Source of the DNA: Cognatundibacterium rugosum
GTDB lineage: Bacteria > Pseudomonadota > Gammaproteobacteria > Burkholderiales > Burkholderiaceae_D
NCBI RefSeq assembly: GCF_014284365.1
Contig: NZ_JACOGG010000006.1
Coordinates: 1 to 64,000 of the forward strand
Length of the DNA: 64,000 bases
Reading direction: 5' to 3'
The position numbers and the translations under genes are program-made. The notes under the pieces were generated by a model that saw only the letters and a program-made list of their open reading frames with translations, had not been told where the DNA came from and did not search any database. Shown in pieces: positions 19,742 to 28,607 of the stretch. How positions within the stretch are numbered: the first letter of the stretch is position 1; each line of letters opens with the position of its first letter.

Positions 19742-19957
19742 ATGAAAAATTTCACTCTCTATGCCATTTGCCTCCTTCTGTCCGGGATCATTTTTCTGGC
19801 TGGATTTCTGACCGGACGCGAACAGGCTGGCAATACTCCCGCCGCAACGTCCAACTGTCCGGCCAACACCGATATGTTGATGAGTGATGAACAGATTCCG
19901 GAAGAACCTGGCACACCCTTGCCCTCTTTTACTCGCCCGCAAAGGGTACTGATGTAA
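19742..19957 (+). CDS. Small single-pass membrane protein, hypothetical
   Basis: A 71-residue open frame in the gap between the XRE gene and ubiA. It begins MKNFTLYAICLLLSGIIFL, a hydrophobic helix (about residues 4-23) that could be a membrane anchor or uncleaved signal. A soluble tail of some 48 residues follows, with one Cys and several Pro and Glu. No family is recognised. The ribosome site is weak. The frame ends 48 bases before the chosen ubiA start on the same strand, so it could be co-transcribed. It may be non-coding; I give it about even odds. Confidence 0.45.
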   Translation: MKNFTLYAICLLLSGIIFLAGFLTGREQAGNTPAATSNCPANTDMLMSDEQIPEEPGTPLPSFTRPQRVLM

Positions 19958-20005
19958 AACTTAAGCCTTATAATGGCGGGCATCGCTTACTGGAGTATGC
20001 CCTTC

Positions 20006-20869
20006 ATGTCTGTTACGGAACGTCTTTATTGGTATTCACGTCTGATACGTCTTGATAAACCGGTCGGTACGCTGCTGCTGTTGTGGCCGACACTGGCTGC
20101 GTTATGGCTCGCATCTGGCGGTGTTCCTGACTGGAAGCTGTTGCTGATTTTTAGCCTGGGCACCTTACTCATGCGCTCAGCCGGATGTGCCGTCAACGAT
20201 TATGCCGACCGTGATTTCGACAAATACGTTAAACGCACCGCCGAGCGCCCCATCACCAGCGGAAAAATCTCTGGAAAAGAAGCCCTTGCGGTCGCTGCGG
20301 CGCTGGCACTGATCTCGTTCGCACTCATTATTCCACTCAACACCCTGACCAAACAGCTGTCGGTCTGTGCCGTACTGATCGCGGCCAGCTACCCGTATTT
20401 CAAGCGTTTTTTTGCTATTCCTCAGGCCTACCTGGGCATTGCGTTTGGTTTCGGCATTCCTATGGCGTATGCATCAATACAGGGTTTGTTGCCGGTCAGC
20501 GCCTGGCTCCTGTTAGTCGCCAATGTGTTCTGGGCAGTCGCCTACGATACCGAATATGCGATGGTCGACCGTGATGATGACTTAAAAATAGGTATCAAGA
20601 CTTCCGCAATTACCTTTGGACGCTTTGATGTGCTGGCTGTGATGCTGTGTTATGGCATCAGCCTGAGTATCATTACACTGGTTGGCCTGAACAACGGTCT
20701 GGGAAAAATTTTTCTGCTTGGTATCGCCGCTGCGGCGCTATGTGCGTTTTATCACTATGTACTGATCAAAGATCGTGATCGTATGTCTTGTTTTGCAGCG
20801 TTCCGCCACAATAACTGGTTAGGAGCGGCAATCTTCGCTGGAATTGCCTTTGACTATGCTTTAAAGTAA
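20006..20869 (+). CDS. ubiA: 4-hydroxybenzoate octaprenyltransferase
   Basis: Integral membrane prenyltransferase that joins the polyprenyl tail to 4-hydroxybenzoate in ubiquinone synthesis. The start at ATG 20006 (287 residues) is favoured. It has TGGAG ten bases upstream and begins [21 protein letters not shown] like other UbiA proteins; an ATG nine bases earlier would crowd that site. The two Asp-rich prenyl-diphosphate/Mg2+ motifs are NDYADRDFD (about 67-75) and [12 protein letters not shown] (about 180-191). Seven to nine helices are predicted. Located near recG and oxyR as in other Burkholderiales. Confidence 0.96.
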   Translation: MSVTERLYWYSRLIRLDKPVGTLLLLWPTLAALWLASGGVPDWKLLLIFSLGTLLMRSAGCAVNDYADRDFDKYVKRTAERPITSGKISGKEALAVAAALALISFALIIPLNTLTKQLSVCAVLIAASYPYFKRFFAIPQAYLGIAFGFGIPMAYASIQGLLPVSAWLLLVANVFWAVAYDTEYAMVDRDDDLKIGIKTSAITFGRFDVLAVMLCYGISLSIITLVGLNNGLGKIFLLGIAAAALCAFYHYVLIKDRDRMSCFAAFRHNNWLGAAIFAGIAFDYALK

Positions 20870-21028
20870 AGGTAACTCTGGCCGCTGTATCCGGCGTCGC
20901 TTTGTTTGACTTGTCGCAAATTGTCTTACCCATACTTGCCTAGACTAAGAGTTGCAGCTATTTCCTGTCTGACCGCCAGGCGGTATGTGTGGATGTGGTT
21001 AACGATGTTTTTTACAAAGGAAAAAACT

Positions 21029-21340
21029 ATGAGCTCAGCAGAACAGCATAAAGAAAAACTGATGCACGATCTGAATCAGGTCATCAGAGATGCAGAAGAC
21101 TTGTTACGCAACAGTGAACAACAAGGCAGCGAAGGCTTTAAATCTGCCAAAGAACGTTTTGAACACACGCTGCGCAATGCCAAAGCCGAAGTGGCAAGGA
21201 TAGAAGATCTGGTTGTGACACGTACCAGAGACGCGGCCAAAGCAACGGACGTCTACGTCAAAGAAAATCCATGGCAATCCGCCGGTATCGCAGCCGGTAT
21301 CGGCTTGCTGGTCGGCTTACTCGTTGGCCGCAGTCGCTGA
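21029..21340 (+). CDS. DUF883 family protein (ElaB/YqjD-like, membrane-anchored ribosome-associated type)
   Basis: A 103-residue protein. A charged, helical N-terminal part (about 1-80, rich in Glu, Lys and Ala) is followed by PWQSAGIAAGIGLLVGLLVGRSR, the C-terminal membrane anchor that defines DUF883. E. coli YqjD and ElaB of this family bind stationary-phase ribosomes at the inner membrane; the same role here is inference. The ATG at 21029 follows AAAGGA; an earlier in-frame start would add residues outside the family. It opens a three-gene run like E. coli yqjD-yqjE-yqjK. Confidence 0.88.
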   Translation: MSSAEQHKEKLMHDLNQVIRDAEDLLRNSEQQGSEGFKSAKERFEHTLRNAKAEVARIEDLVVTRTRDAAKATDVYVKENPWQSAGIAAGIGLLVGLLVGRSR

Positions 21341-21343
21341 TCC

Positions 21344-21727
21344 ATGGCGGTTCTGGACTCCATCCGGCAATTGACAGCCACGTTTGCAGATATGCTGCAG
21401 ACGCGGCTGGCATTGGCTTCTGTGGAAGTAGAGGAAGAACTGCAGCGTTTTTCCTCTATGCTGTTATGGTCTTTAGCGGCCTTATTCTGTGCCTGCTTCG
21501 CGACCATGCTGGCCGCCCTATTATTGATCGCCGTATTTTGGGAAACACACCGGGTCGCTTTAATCAGCGGAATGATCCTGTTTTTCGTAACTGGCGCGGT
21601 CGGTATCGCACTCAGGGTTCGTCAGCAATTGAGTCAACGCCCACGTTTTCTGAGCGCTACGCTGGGTGAACTCGATAAAGACGTACAGGGATTGCAAGTG
21701 CCCACAAGCGCTACGACGCAGGAGTAA
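21344..21727 (+). CDS. Phage holin family / YqjE-like membrane protein
   Basis: A 127-residue inner-membrane protein. The N-terminal amphipathic helix IRQLTATFADMLQTRLALASVEVEEE precedes two membrane helices (about 38-64 and 72-92). The layout is that of the YqjE/DUF1469 family, often called phage holin family 6 although it is a chromosomal gene with no lytic role shown. It starts three bases after the DUF883 stop codon and directly abuts the next gene, so the three are one operon. Confidence 0.82.
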   Translation: MAVLDSIRQLTATFADMLQTRLALASVEVEEELQRFSSMLLWSLAALFCACFATMLAALLLIAVFWETHRVALISGMILFFVTGAVGIALRVRQQLSQRPRFLSATLGELDKDVQGLQVPTSATTQE

Positions 21728-22054
21728 ATGATGCATAAGCAAGCTCATCAACTCGCGCGCAGGAAACAGGCATTGCTCGTCAAAATTCAGGCTCAGCGTC
21801 AGCTGTTCAGCCTGCAAAAAAGTGAATTATCCGGCTCGTTAAACCTGGCGGCCGCAGGTCAGAGACTGGGCATCAATCTGTTCGGTCGCGCCAAGCAGCA
21901 TCCCTTACTCACAGCGACATTGGCCGCAGGCCTGGTATGGCTCAGACCACGGCGCGTGTTAAGCATCGCCAAAACGGCATTACAGGCCTGGATGATCTGG
22001 CGCGAAATCAATCCGTCTAATTCAGCTTCATCCAAAGATGTCGCATCACCGTAA
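21728..22054 (+). CDS. YqjK-like hypothetical protein
   Basis: A 108-residue basic protein whose ATG follows the YqjE-like stop codon without a gap. It contains ARRKQALLVKIQAQRQLFSLQ at the N-terminus, a helix rich in Arg, Lys and Gln, and then HPLLTATLAAGLVWLRPRRVL, a short hydrophobic stretch. The layout is that of YqjK in the E. coli yqjDEK operon, though similarity is mostly in composition. Its last nine bases overlap the end of the opposing glycosyltransferase gene. Function unknown. Confidence 0.7.
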   Translation: MMHKQAHQLARRKQALLVKIQAQRQLFSLQKSELSGSLNLAAAGQRLGINLFGRAKQHPLLTATLAAGLVWLRPRRVLSIAKTALQAWMIWREINPSNSASSKDVASP

Positions 22055-23818
22055 AGCCTGGTGGCGATCTATGGCGGCAAACTGGTGATGAATTTTGCGT
22101 GAAGCAAATAACCATAAGCGCTCGCGCTGATCCCCCGGACGTGCACCTTCCCATACCAGTTGCCATTCCGGATGTGTGAGAAATTCAGCAGGCTTGATCT
22201 CATTCAAGCCGTTGACCAGCAATAAATCACATTCTTGATCTGGCTGTACCTCCTGGCGAGAAGTAATGATGCCGGAAAAATAGCGCAGCATTGCCCGTTC
22301 AGACTCGCCCAGATCTTTACTGGCCATACAGTCGAAACGCTCAGGCAACGCCGTCTCCATTTCAGCGAACACGCTACGATAACTTTTGGCATGATCGACC
22401 CAGGGTAAAAGCAGACTGACCAATAACATCCAGCAAACGCTGACACCTGCCATCCAGTTCGTCAAACCACGGCCACGGCTATTACGGGTTGCAATCACCA
22501 AGTACAGGCAAGCAACGCTCAACAGGAATGCGATCGCTGCCGAAGACCAGGAAAGTACAGGACTGAAATCTTCAGGCAGCATACGGGTCAGCCAGCCCCA
22601 TGCAGGCGGTTTCCCCTCGGTCAGCATCACGCCCCAGATCCACCACAGTCCAATCGCAGCTGACGTAAACACGATGCGCGCACTCCAGCTCAACAAGCTA
22701 TCCCAACGCTGGCTCAGACTGCCAGCGGCAGGTGCTGCCAGCAAAGCAAAAGGCAAAATTAAAGGCAATGCATAATTATCCCTGGCGGATGCCGACTTCC
22801 ACAATACCAGCATCATGAGTCCGGCAACCAGTACGCAACACTGCAAAGCTGCGTTGCTTTTCCATTGCTGACGATAACGCCAGAGTGTCAGTAAAGCCAA
22901 AGGCCATGCGGGAAACAAGAACCAGGGCAAGGTTGTACGCCAGAATGCATAGGTGTGCGGCGCACCCAGCTGGGCGACAGAAAAACCAAAAAAACGACCC
23001 ACATTATTCAGCCAGAACCAGTCCATAAACAACGGATAAGAACGCAAATATAAGGCCAGCGGCCAGATCAACATCCAGGGCAAAGCGAATAAAAAGGCGT
23101 AGCACAAAGCCTTCAGATAGTGACGGTGACGCCAATTGGCAAACAGTAGGGGCAACAAAAGCGCCGTCAACCCGAAAATAGCAAGCCCGAGCACGCCTTT
23201 TGCCATGAAGCCGATACCGATACCCGTTCCTAGCAAGCATCCTGAGCGCAGGGGAGATTTTTCCGGGTGCACCAAGCCAGCCATCGCCACAGCAAAACCG
23301 GTCAGCAAAGGTACGTCCGTCAACATCATATGGGAATGCAGTATCAAGCCTATGCATCCCAATAAGGCAAATATGGCAAACCGTCCCTGCTGCCGCCCCC
23401 ACCATTGCTGACTGGTCCAGGCAGTTGCCCAGCAGGTGATCAACATAAAAACGCCCGTTGCCAGACGTGCACCATCATGTAAAGGTAAGAAAGAGGAAAA
23501 ACTAACCGCCAGCACACTCGCCAGCCAGTAATACAAAGGCGGCTTTTCCATAAACGGTTCACCAGCCATCGTCGGCACGATCCAGTCACCGGTTTCCACC
23601 ATGTGTTGAATAATGCCAAATATATAAGTTTCATCCTGTTTCCAGGGATCATGCCCGATCAGGCCAGGAAACAAATAGACCATACCCAGCAGGAGTACTA
23701 AGGCGGCACCACGCTCCATACGCAGGAAACGCACATTCGTCAACGAACGGCAAATACCCGATACAGCAGTGTGTATCCAGACTATGGGACTCCATCGCGC
23801 GTCACTCTCAGCCATCAT
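22046..23818 (-). CDS. GT-C family glycosyltransferase, ArnT/PMT-like
   Basis: Polytopic membrane glycosyltransferase using a lipid-linked sugar donor. It has about 590 residues from ATG 23818; a TTG 51 bases upstream is an alternative start with no better ribosome site. The first loop after helix 1 holds GHDPWKQDETY, the acidic metal/donor motif of GT-C enzymes, followed by GEPFMEKPPLYYW, as in ArnT. About 11-12 helices follow, and then a soluble C-terminal domain from about residue 470. ArnT modifies lipid A with L-Ara4N, but no arn genes are nearby, so the substrate is open. It converges on the yqjK-like gene with a 9-base overlap. Confidence 0.84.
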   Translation of the reverse strand: MMAESDARWSPIVWIHTAVSGICRSLTNVRFLRMERGAALVLLLGMVYLFPGLIGHDPWKQDETYIFGIIQHMVETGDWIVPTMAGEPFMEKPPLYYWLASVLAVSFSSFLPLHDGARLATGVFMLITCWATAWTSQQWWGRQQGRFAIFALLGCIGLILHSHMMLTDVPLLTGFAVAMAGLVHPEKSPLRSGCLLGTGIGIGFMAKGVLGLAIFGLTALLLPLLFANWRHRHYLKALCYAFLFALPWMLIWPLALYLRSYPLFMDWFWLNNVGRFFGFSVAQLGAPHTYAFWRTTLPWFLFPAWPLALLTLWRYRQQWKSNAALQCCVLVAGLMMLVLWKSASARDNYALPLILPFALLAAPAAGSLSQRWDSLLSWSARIVFTSAAIGLWWIWGVMLTEGKPPAWGWLTRMLPEDFSPVLSWSSAAIAFLLSVACLYLVIATRNSRGRGLTNWMAGVSVCWMLLVSLLLPWVDHAKSYRSVFAEMETALPERFDCMASKDLGESERAMLRYFSGIITSRQEVQPDQECDLLLVNGLNEIKPAEFLTHPEWQLVWEGARPGDQRERLWLFASRKIHHQFAAIDRHQALR

Positions 23819-24180
23819 CTTTTGTTTGCCTATCCTAGCATCCAGGTTCAGGTGGCTGAAGGCACTCAAAAGTTAAGTAACGCTCCGCCAGTTAAAGTAA
23901 CGGATTGTATCGGATTTGCGGCAGATGTTTCCAGTATTTTTGAGAAATATATTTAGTTTTTCCTATAAAATCATAGACTTATATTTCACAATTACAACTT
24001 CCTCCTCAATACCACGTATTCACATAGCTACTCTCACCCATCTTACTGGTAACAATGTTGTAACAACTACCAGGGAATGGGCATGACGCCAGCAATTGTC
24101 CAGGTACAAACCGGCGCTCTTGCCGCGAACATGCGGGGGCTGCATCGTATCAAACACAAACTAAGCAGTCGGGCAGACAC
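23819..24180. other. Intergenic region between the glycosyltransferase and proC
   Basis: About 360 bases, AT-rich between 23930 and 24000. It contains an inverted repeat TGGTA/TACCA (24047-24051 and 24068-24072) around GTTGTAACAAC (24057-24067), and a minus-strand GAGGAGG (24007-24001) that looks like a strong ribosome site but leads into no sizeable frame. The glycosyltransferase promoter must lie here. No RNA gene is recognised. Confidence 0.3.
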
Positions 24181-25023
24181 TCAGGATTGGCGACCGAATT
24201 CATCACCTAGCTCGGTGGCGCGCTGTGCGGCTGCTATCGTTGCGCGCACGATAGCGGCCTGAATACCCGCCTCCTGCATGCTGCTCACGGCTGCAAAAGT
24301 AGTCCCACCTTTTGAAGTGACTTTCTCGCGTAAAGTGGCTACCGGTTCATCCGCATGTAAAGCCAGGCTGGCTGCGCCTTCAAAAGTAGCAATTGCGAAC
24401 TGGCTGGCTTGCGCAGCTGAAAAACCTAACTCCAGCGCAGCCTGTTCCAGCGCTTCAATGAAATAAAAGACATAGGCCGGGCCACTGCCGGAGATCGCAG
24501 TCACCGCGTCGATTTGAGCTTCATCCTCAAACCAGGAGGTCATGCCCACTGCAGACAGAATAGTTTCTGCGATCTGCTTTTGATCCTGCGTGACACCAGC
24601 AAGCGCATAGAGGCCCGTAATACCCTTCCCTACCATTGCGGGTGTATTTGGCATAGAGCGCACTATATGCGGATAGCTATTCAGCCAGCGCGACATATCC
24701 GCAGCGCGTATGCCAGCTGCGATTGAGATCAGGAGTTGCTTCGTCAGAAAAGGCTGCAGACTCTGAATCACATCGCGCATTTGCTGCGGCTTCACCGCCA
24801 ACACAATCACATCGGCGTCAGCCACTTTTTGGTCTGCCTGCAGTGCAGTACTGACGCCATACTCCCCTTCCAGCCGTGTCAGACTCAACTGACTGACATC
24901 AACCACGTGCACATCACTGGCAAGCGCCACTGCAGGAATGATGCCTCCCATCAGCGCAGCCGCCATATTGCCGCCGCCAATAAAGGCGATTTTCAATTTA
25001 GGATGATTGGTTTTATTTGGCAT
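24181..25023 (-). CDS. proC: Pyrroline-5-carboxylate reductase
   Basis: Last step of proline synthesis: NAD(P)H-dependent reduction of pyrroline-5-carboxylate. From ATG 25023 it has 280 residues; a longer frame would add a non-family N-terminus inside yggS. The Rossmann start KIAFIGGGNMAAALMGG is at about 10-26. AVKPQQM and the signature TAISGSGPAYVFYFIEALEQA (spanning the substrate site) are present, and it ends with the helical dimer domain. It overlaps the 3' end of yggS by 11 bases. The order yggS-proC beside pilT-pilU matches that in Pseudomonas. Confidence 0.96.
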   Translation of the reverse strand: MPNKTNHPKLKIAFIGGGNMAAALMGGIIPAVALASDVHVVDVSQLSLTRLEGEYGVSTALQADQKVADADVIVLAVKPQQMRDVIQSLQPFLTKQLLISIAAGIRAADMSRWLNSYPHIVRSMPNTPAMVGKGITGLYALAGVTQDQKQIAETILSAVGMTSWFEDEAQIDAVTAISGSGPAYVFYFIEALEQAALELGFSAAQASQFAIATFEGAASLALHADEPVATLREKVTSKGGTTFAAVSSMQEAGIQAAIVRATIAAAQRATELGDEFGRQS

Positions 25024-25717
25024 AATCTCTTTTCCCGAAAATAGCGGTTCCGATACGAACCATAGTACTACCCTCAGCAATCGCAGCGTCCAGATCGCTG
25101 CTCATCCCCATCGATAGGGTGTCCAGCGCCAGCCCACGTTGCTGCAGTGTCTCCTGAATCTTTCTGAGTGCAGCAAAGGCAGCGCGCTGCTCTGCCAGGT
25201 TCTCGCTGGGCTCAGGTACAGCCATCAGGCCCCTTAAGCGTAACTGAGGCAAACCGGCAATACGCAAAGCCAGATCGACCGCCTCCGCAGGCGGCACCCC
25301 GCTCTTACTGACCTCGCCACTGATATTAATTTGTAAGCAAATGTTAAGAGGAGGCAGCGTGGCGGGGCGCTGTTCAGATAATCTTTGTGCGATTTTTTCA
25401 CGGTCGACTGAATGCACCCATTGAAAATGTTCAGCGATAGCTCGTGTTTTATTACTTTGTATCGGCCCAATGAAATGCCATTCCAGCGCCAGCTCGGGCT
25501 GATTTTCCCTCACAAATTGTATTTTATCGAGCGCTTCTTGCAGATAATTTTCACCAAAAGCGACTTGCCCCCATTGCGCCGCCTCAATAATTGCCTGGAC
25601 CGGGAAAGTTTTTGAAACAGCAAGCAAGCTTACCTCCCGCGGCTGGCGGTTATACTGCTTCTCAGTGGCGCGGATATGCTGGCTGACGGCTTGCAAGTTG
25701 TCAGATATTAAGGACAT
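25013..25717 (-). CDS. YggS-family pyridoxal phosphate homeostasis protein
   Basis: PLP-binding protein without known enzyme activity that buffers cellular pyridoxal phosphate (YggS/PROSC/PLPHP family). ATG 25717 gives 234 residues. The PLP lysine is Lys36 in LLAVSKTFP. Other family stretches are AFGENYLQEALDKI, WHFIGPIQSNKTR, GLMAVPEP and the closing LSMGMSSDLDAAIAEGSTMVRIGTAIFG (seen in pieces). It is coupled to proC and divergent from pilT across 101 bases. Confidence 0.95.
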   Translation of the reverse strand: MSLISDNLQAVSQHIRATEKQYNRQPREVSLLAVSKTFPVQAIIEAAQWGQVAFGENYLQEALDKIQFVRENQPELALEWHFIGPIQSNKTRAIAEHFQWVHSVDREKIAQRLSEQRPATLPPLNICLQINISGEVSKSGVPPAEAVDLALRIAGLPQLRLRGLMAVPEPSENLAEQRAAFAALRKIQETLQQRGLALDTLSMGMSSDLDAAIAEGSTMVRIGTAIFGKRDYAK

Positions 25718-25818
25718 AATCAACTACTCTTCTGTGCTGGTCTGGCATAGGCGGGCCTTGTGGCCGTCTGCAGCCATATCAGTAAATCAATCGGCATCAA
25801 TACTTTCCGGAATTATAA

Positions 25819-26862
25819 ATGGACATTTCTGAACTGCTGGCGTTCTCGGTCAAGAATAACGCTTCCGATCTTCACTTATCCTCAGGATTGCCGCCGATGA
25901 TACGCGTGCATGGGGATGTGCGCCGCATTAATCTGCCGCCACTGGAACATAAAGATGTGCATGAGCTGATCTATGACATCATGAATGACGCTCAGCGTAA
26001 AACTTATGAAGAAACGCTGGAATGCGACTTTTCCTTTGCTATCCCCGGTCTGGCCCGCTTCCGTGTTAATGCATTTAATCAGGAGCGAGGACCGGCAGCG
26101 GTCATGCGTACCATTCCATCTAAAATCCTGACACTGGAACAGTTAAACACGCCGCGTATTTTTGCCGATCTGGCGCTGAAACCGCGTGGTCTGGTACTGG
26201 TAACCGGCCCGACGGGTTCGGGTAAGTCGACCACGCTGGCGGCCATGGTGAATCATCTCAATGAAAATGAATACGGCCACATTCTGACCGTCGAAGACCC
26301 GATAGAATTCGTACACGAATCAAAAAAATGCCTGATCAATCAGCGCGAAGTCGGCCCGCACACCATGTCCTTCAATAATGCTTTACGCTCGGCGCTGCGT
26401 GAAGATCCGGACGCGATACTGGTCGGTGAGTTGCGTGATCTGGAAACCATACGCCTGGCACTGACTGCTGCAGAAACCGGCCATCTGGTGTTTGGCACAT
26501 TGCATACCTCATCCGCTGCAAAGACTATAGATCGTATTGTCGACGTATTTCCGGCAGAAGAAAAAGAAATGGTACGCTCCATGCTATCCGAATCACTGCA
26601 GGCGATCATTTCCCAGACGCTGCTAAAGACCAAGGATGGCTCCGGACGGGTGGCTGCGCATGAAATCATGGTGGGTACACCGGCTATTCGCAATCTGATC
26701 CGTGAAGCCAAAATCGCACAGATGTATTCCGCGATTCAGACAGGTAACAATGTCGGCATGCAGACCCTGGATCAGAATCTGACCGATCTGGTCAGACGTA
26801 ATGTGATTTCTGTCGCCACCGCACGTGGCGCAGCAAAAATCCCTGAAAACTTCCCTGGCTGA
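25819..26862 (+). CDS. pilT: Type IV pilus retraction ATPase PilT
   Basis: Hexameric cytoplasmic motor that depolymerises type IV pili and drives twitching. It has 347 residues, the normal length. The N-terminal PAS-like domain begins MDISELLAFSVKNNASDLHLS. Walker A GPTGSGKST is at 130-138, followed by the Asp box TVEDPIEFVHE, Walker B region DAILVGELRD, His box GHLVFGTLHT and the PilT-specific AIRNLIRE retraction motif near residue 290. It is followed 21 bases later by pilU. The rest of the pilus machinery is not in the window. Confidence 0.97.
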   Translation: MDISELLAFSVKNNASDLHLSSGLPPMIRVHGDVRRINLPPLEHKDVHELIYDIMNDAQRKTYEETLECDFSFAIPGLARFRVNAFNQERGPAAVMRTIPSKILTLEQLNTPRIFADLALKPRGLVLVTGPTGSGKSTTLAAMVNHLNENEYGHILTVEDPIEFVHESKKCLINQREVGPHTMSFNNALRSALREDPDAILVGELRDLETIRLALTAAETGHLVFGTLHTSSAAKTIDRIVDVFPAEEKEMVRSMLSESLQAIISQTLLKTKDGSGRVAAHEIMVGTPAIRNLIREAKIAQMYSAIQTGNNVGMQTLDQNLTDLVRRNVISVATARGAAKIPENFPG

Positions 26863-26883
26863 TGCTGAACTGGAGATAAACAC

Positions 26884-28020
26884 ATGGAACGCGATCAGGC
26901 TACCAAATTTATGCACGACCTGCTGCGGCTGATGCTCAGCAAAAATGGTTCCGACTTATTTATCACAGCGGACTTCCCACCAGCCTTCAAAATTGATGGC
27001 AAGGTGACGCCCGTATCGAATCAGCCGCTGACGCCCGCACACACCGTCGATTTGGCACGCGCCATCATGAACGACAAGCAGGCCGCTGAATTTGAATCGA
27101 CCAAGGAATGCAATTTCGCGATCAATCCGGCTGGCATGGGACGCTTCCGCGTATCAGCTTTTATGCAGCAAGGCCGCGTCGGTCTGGTGCTGCGTACCAT
27201 CACGACTGCCATTCCTAAATTAGAAGATCTGGGACTGCCGGATAATCTGAAGGAAGTCGCCATGACCAAGCGTGGTCTGGTCATCATGGTGGGTGCGACT
27301 GGCTCAGGTAAATCAACTTCGCTGGCCGCCATGGTCGGCTACCGCAATCAGAACAGCCACGGTCATATTATTACGATCGAAGATCCGATTGAATACGTGC
27401 ATCCACATGCGAATTGCATCGTGACCCAACGTGAGGTAGGCATTGATACCGAAGACTGGGGTGCAGCGCTGAAAAACTCTCTGCGGCAGGCACCGGACGT
27501 CATTCAGATTGGTGAAATCCGCGACCGAGAAACCATGGATTTTGCAGTCGCCTTTGCTGAGACAGGCCATTTGTGCCTGGCTACACTGCATGCCAACAGC
27601 TCGAACCAGGCACTGGATCGTATCATTAACTTTTTTCCGGAAGAACGTCGTGCTCAGTTATTGATGGATTTATCGCTGAATCTGAAAGCTGTGATTTCGC
27701 AGCGGCTGATCCCACTCAAAGGACGTAAGGGCCGCGTTGCTGCGGTTGAGATCATGCTCAATTCCCCGTTGATTTCAGATCTGATTTTCAAGGGTCAGGT
27801 ACATGAAATTAAAGAGATCATGAAAAAATCGCGTGAACTGGGTATGCAGACTTTTGACCAGGCGCTGTTCGATTTGCACGAAGCAGATAAAATCTCGTAT
27901 GAAGACGCTTTACGCAACGCAGACTCGGTCAATGAACTGCGACTCGCTATTATGCTCAACGGCAAAGAGGCCAAAGAGCGCGACCTGAGCGCCGGAACCC
28001 ATCATTTAGGAATCGTCTGA
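26884..28020 (+). CDS. pilU: Type IV pilus twitching motility ATPase PilU
   Basis: PilT paralogue that boosts retraction force together with PilT. It has 378 residues. Present are LRLMLSKNGSDLFITADFPP at the N-terminus, Walker A GATGSGKST (near 140), Asp box TIEDPIEYVHP, Walker B region DVIQIGEIRDRETMD and His box GHLCLATLHANS. The C-terminal extension past residue 350, which PilT lacks, ends in AGTHHLGIV. Ribosome site GGAGA precedes the ATG. It ends one base before the glutathione-peroxidase gene, so the three may be co-transcribed. Confidence 0.96.
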   Translation: MERDQATKFMHDLLRLMLSKNGSDLFITADFPPAFKIDGKVTPVSNQPLTPAHTVDLARAIMNDKQAAEFESTKECNFAINPAGMGRFRVSAFMQQGRVGLVLRTITTAIPKLEDLGLPDNLKEVAMTKRGLVIMVGATGSGKSTSLAAMVGYRNQNSHGHIITIEDPIEYVHPHANCIVTQREVGIDTEDWGAALKNSLRQAPDVIQIGEIRDRETMDFAVAFAETGHLCLATLHANSSNQALDRIINFFPEERRAQLLMDLSLNLKAVISQRLIPLKGRKGRVAAVEIMLNSPLISDLIFKGQVHEIKEIMKKSRELGMQTFDQALFDLHEADKISYEDALRNADSVNELRLAIMLNGKEAKERDLSAGTHHLGIV

Positions 28021-28021
28021 T

Positions 28022-28504
28022 ATGCACGCACTCGCCTTTTCTGCTAACGACCTCAGTGGCAAACCTGTTGATCTGAGCCAGTATCTGGGTCAGCTGGTGT
28101 TGGTTGTGAATACCGCGAGCCAATGTGGCTTTACGCCGCAATACAAGGGACTGGAAGCGGTGTACCAGCAATTCAAAGAACGTGGTGTGGAGGTACTCGG
28201 TTTCCCATGCAATCAGTTCGGTCATCAGGAACCCGGCAACTCCTCAGAGATAGGCAGCTTCTGTGAAAAAAACTTTGGTGTAACCTTCCCTTTATTTGAA
28301 AAAGTAGAAGTGAATGGTGCTCACGCGCATCCGTTGTATCAGCACCTGAAAGCAGCCGCTCCCGGCCTGCTTGGAACTCAGGCCATCAAATGGAATTTCA
28401 CTAAATTCCTGATACGCCAGGATGGCAGTGTATATAAACGCTATGCACCGCAAACGACGCCTGAAGACCTGATCAAGGATATTGAGGCTTTACTCGCGAA
28501 ATAA
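28022..28504 (+). CDS. Glutathione peroxidase-family thiol peroxidase
   Basis: Reduces peroxides. The 160 residues match the bacterial GPx/BtuE group. Peroxidatic Cys35 is in NTASQCGFTPQY, Gln69 in FPCNQFGHQEP, and Trp and Asn in IKWNFTKFLI, completing the catalytic tetrad. A second Cys at 81 (GSFCEKNFG) is placed as the resolving Cys of thioredoxin-dependent members, so thioredoxin rather than glutathione is the likely reductant. It starts one base after the pilU stop codon and ends before a bidirectional hairpin. Not an obvious partner of the pilus genes. Confidence 0.93.
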   Translation: MHALAFSANDLSGKPVDLSQYLGQLVLVVNTASQCGFTPQYKGLEAVYQQFKERGVEVLGFPCNQFGHQEPGNSSEIGSFCEKNFGVTFPLFEKVEVNGAHAHPLYQHLKAAAPGLLGTQAIKWNFTKFLIRQDGSVYKRYAPQTTPEDLIKDIEALLAK

Positions 28505-28534
28505 GAACCCGTCTGCTGCTTTCAAACTAAGTAC

Positions 28535-28563
28535 AACCCAGCACACATCAGGTGTGCTGGGTT
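28535..28563. terminator. Hairpin between convergent gpx and glcF
   Basis: A perfect 12-base stem, AACCCAGCACAC (28535-28546) and GTGTGCTGGGTT (28552-28563), with a 5-base loop. Both genes point into it. The downstream T tracts are short (CGTTTC on plus), so termination strength is uncertain. Confidence 0.7.
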
Positions 28564-28607
28564 CGTTTCAGGGGCAAGCTAGTGCATACAAAGCGCCGCA
28601 GCAATGT

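Noticed and set aside
23990-24010. Strong minus-strand ribosome-site-like GAGGAGG in the gap upstream of the glycosyltransferase
   Set aside because: The only downstream start (GTG) opens an 8-codon frame; without conservation data this cannot be called a leader peptide.
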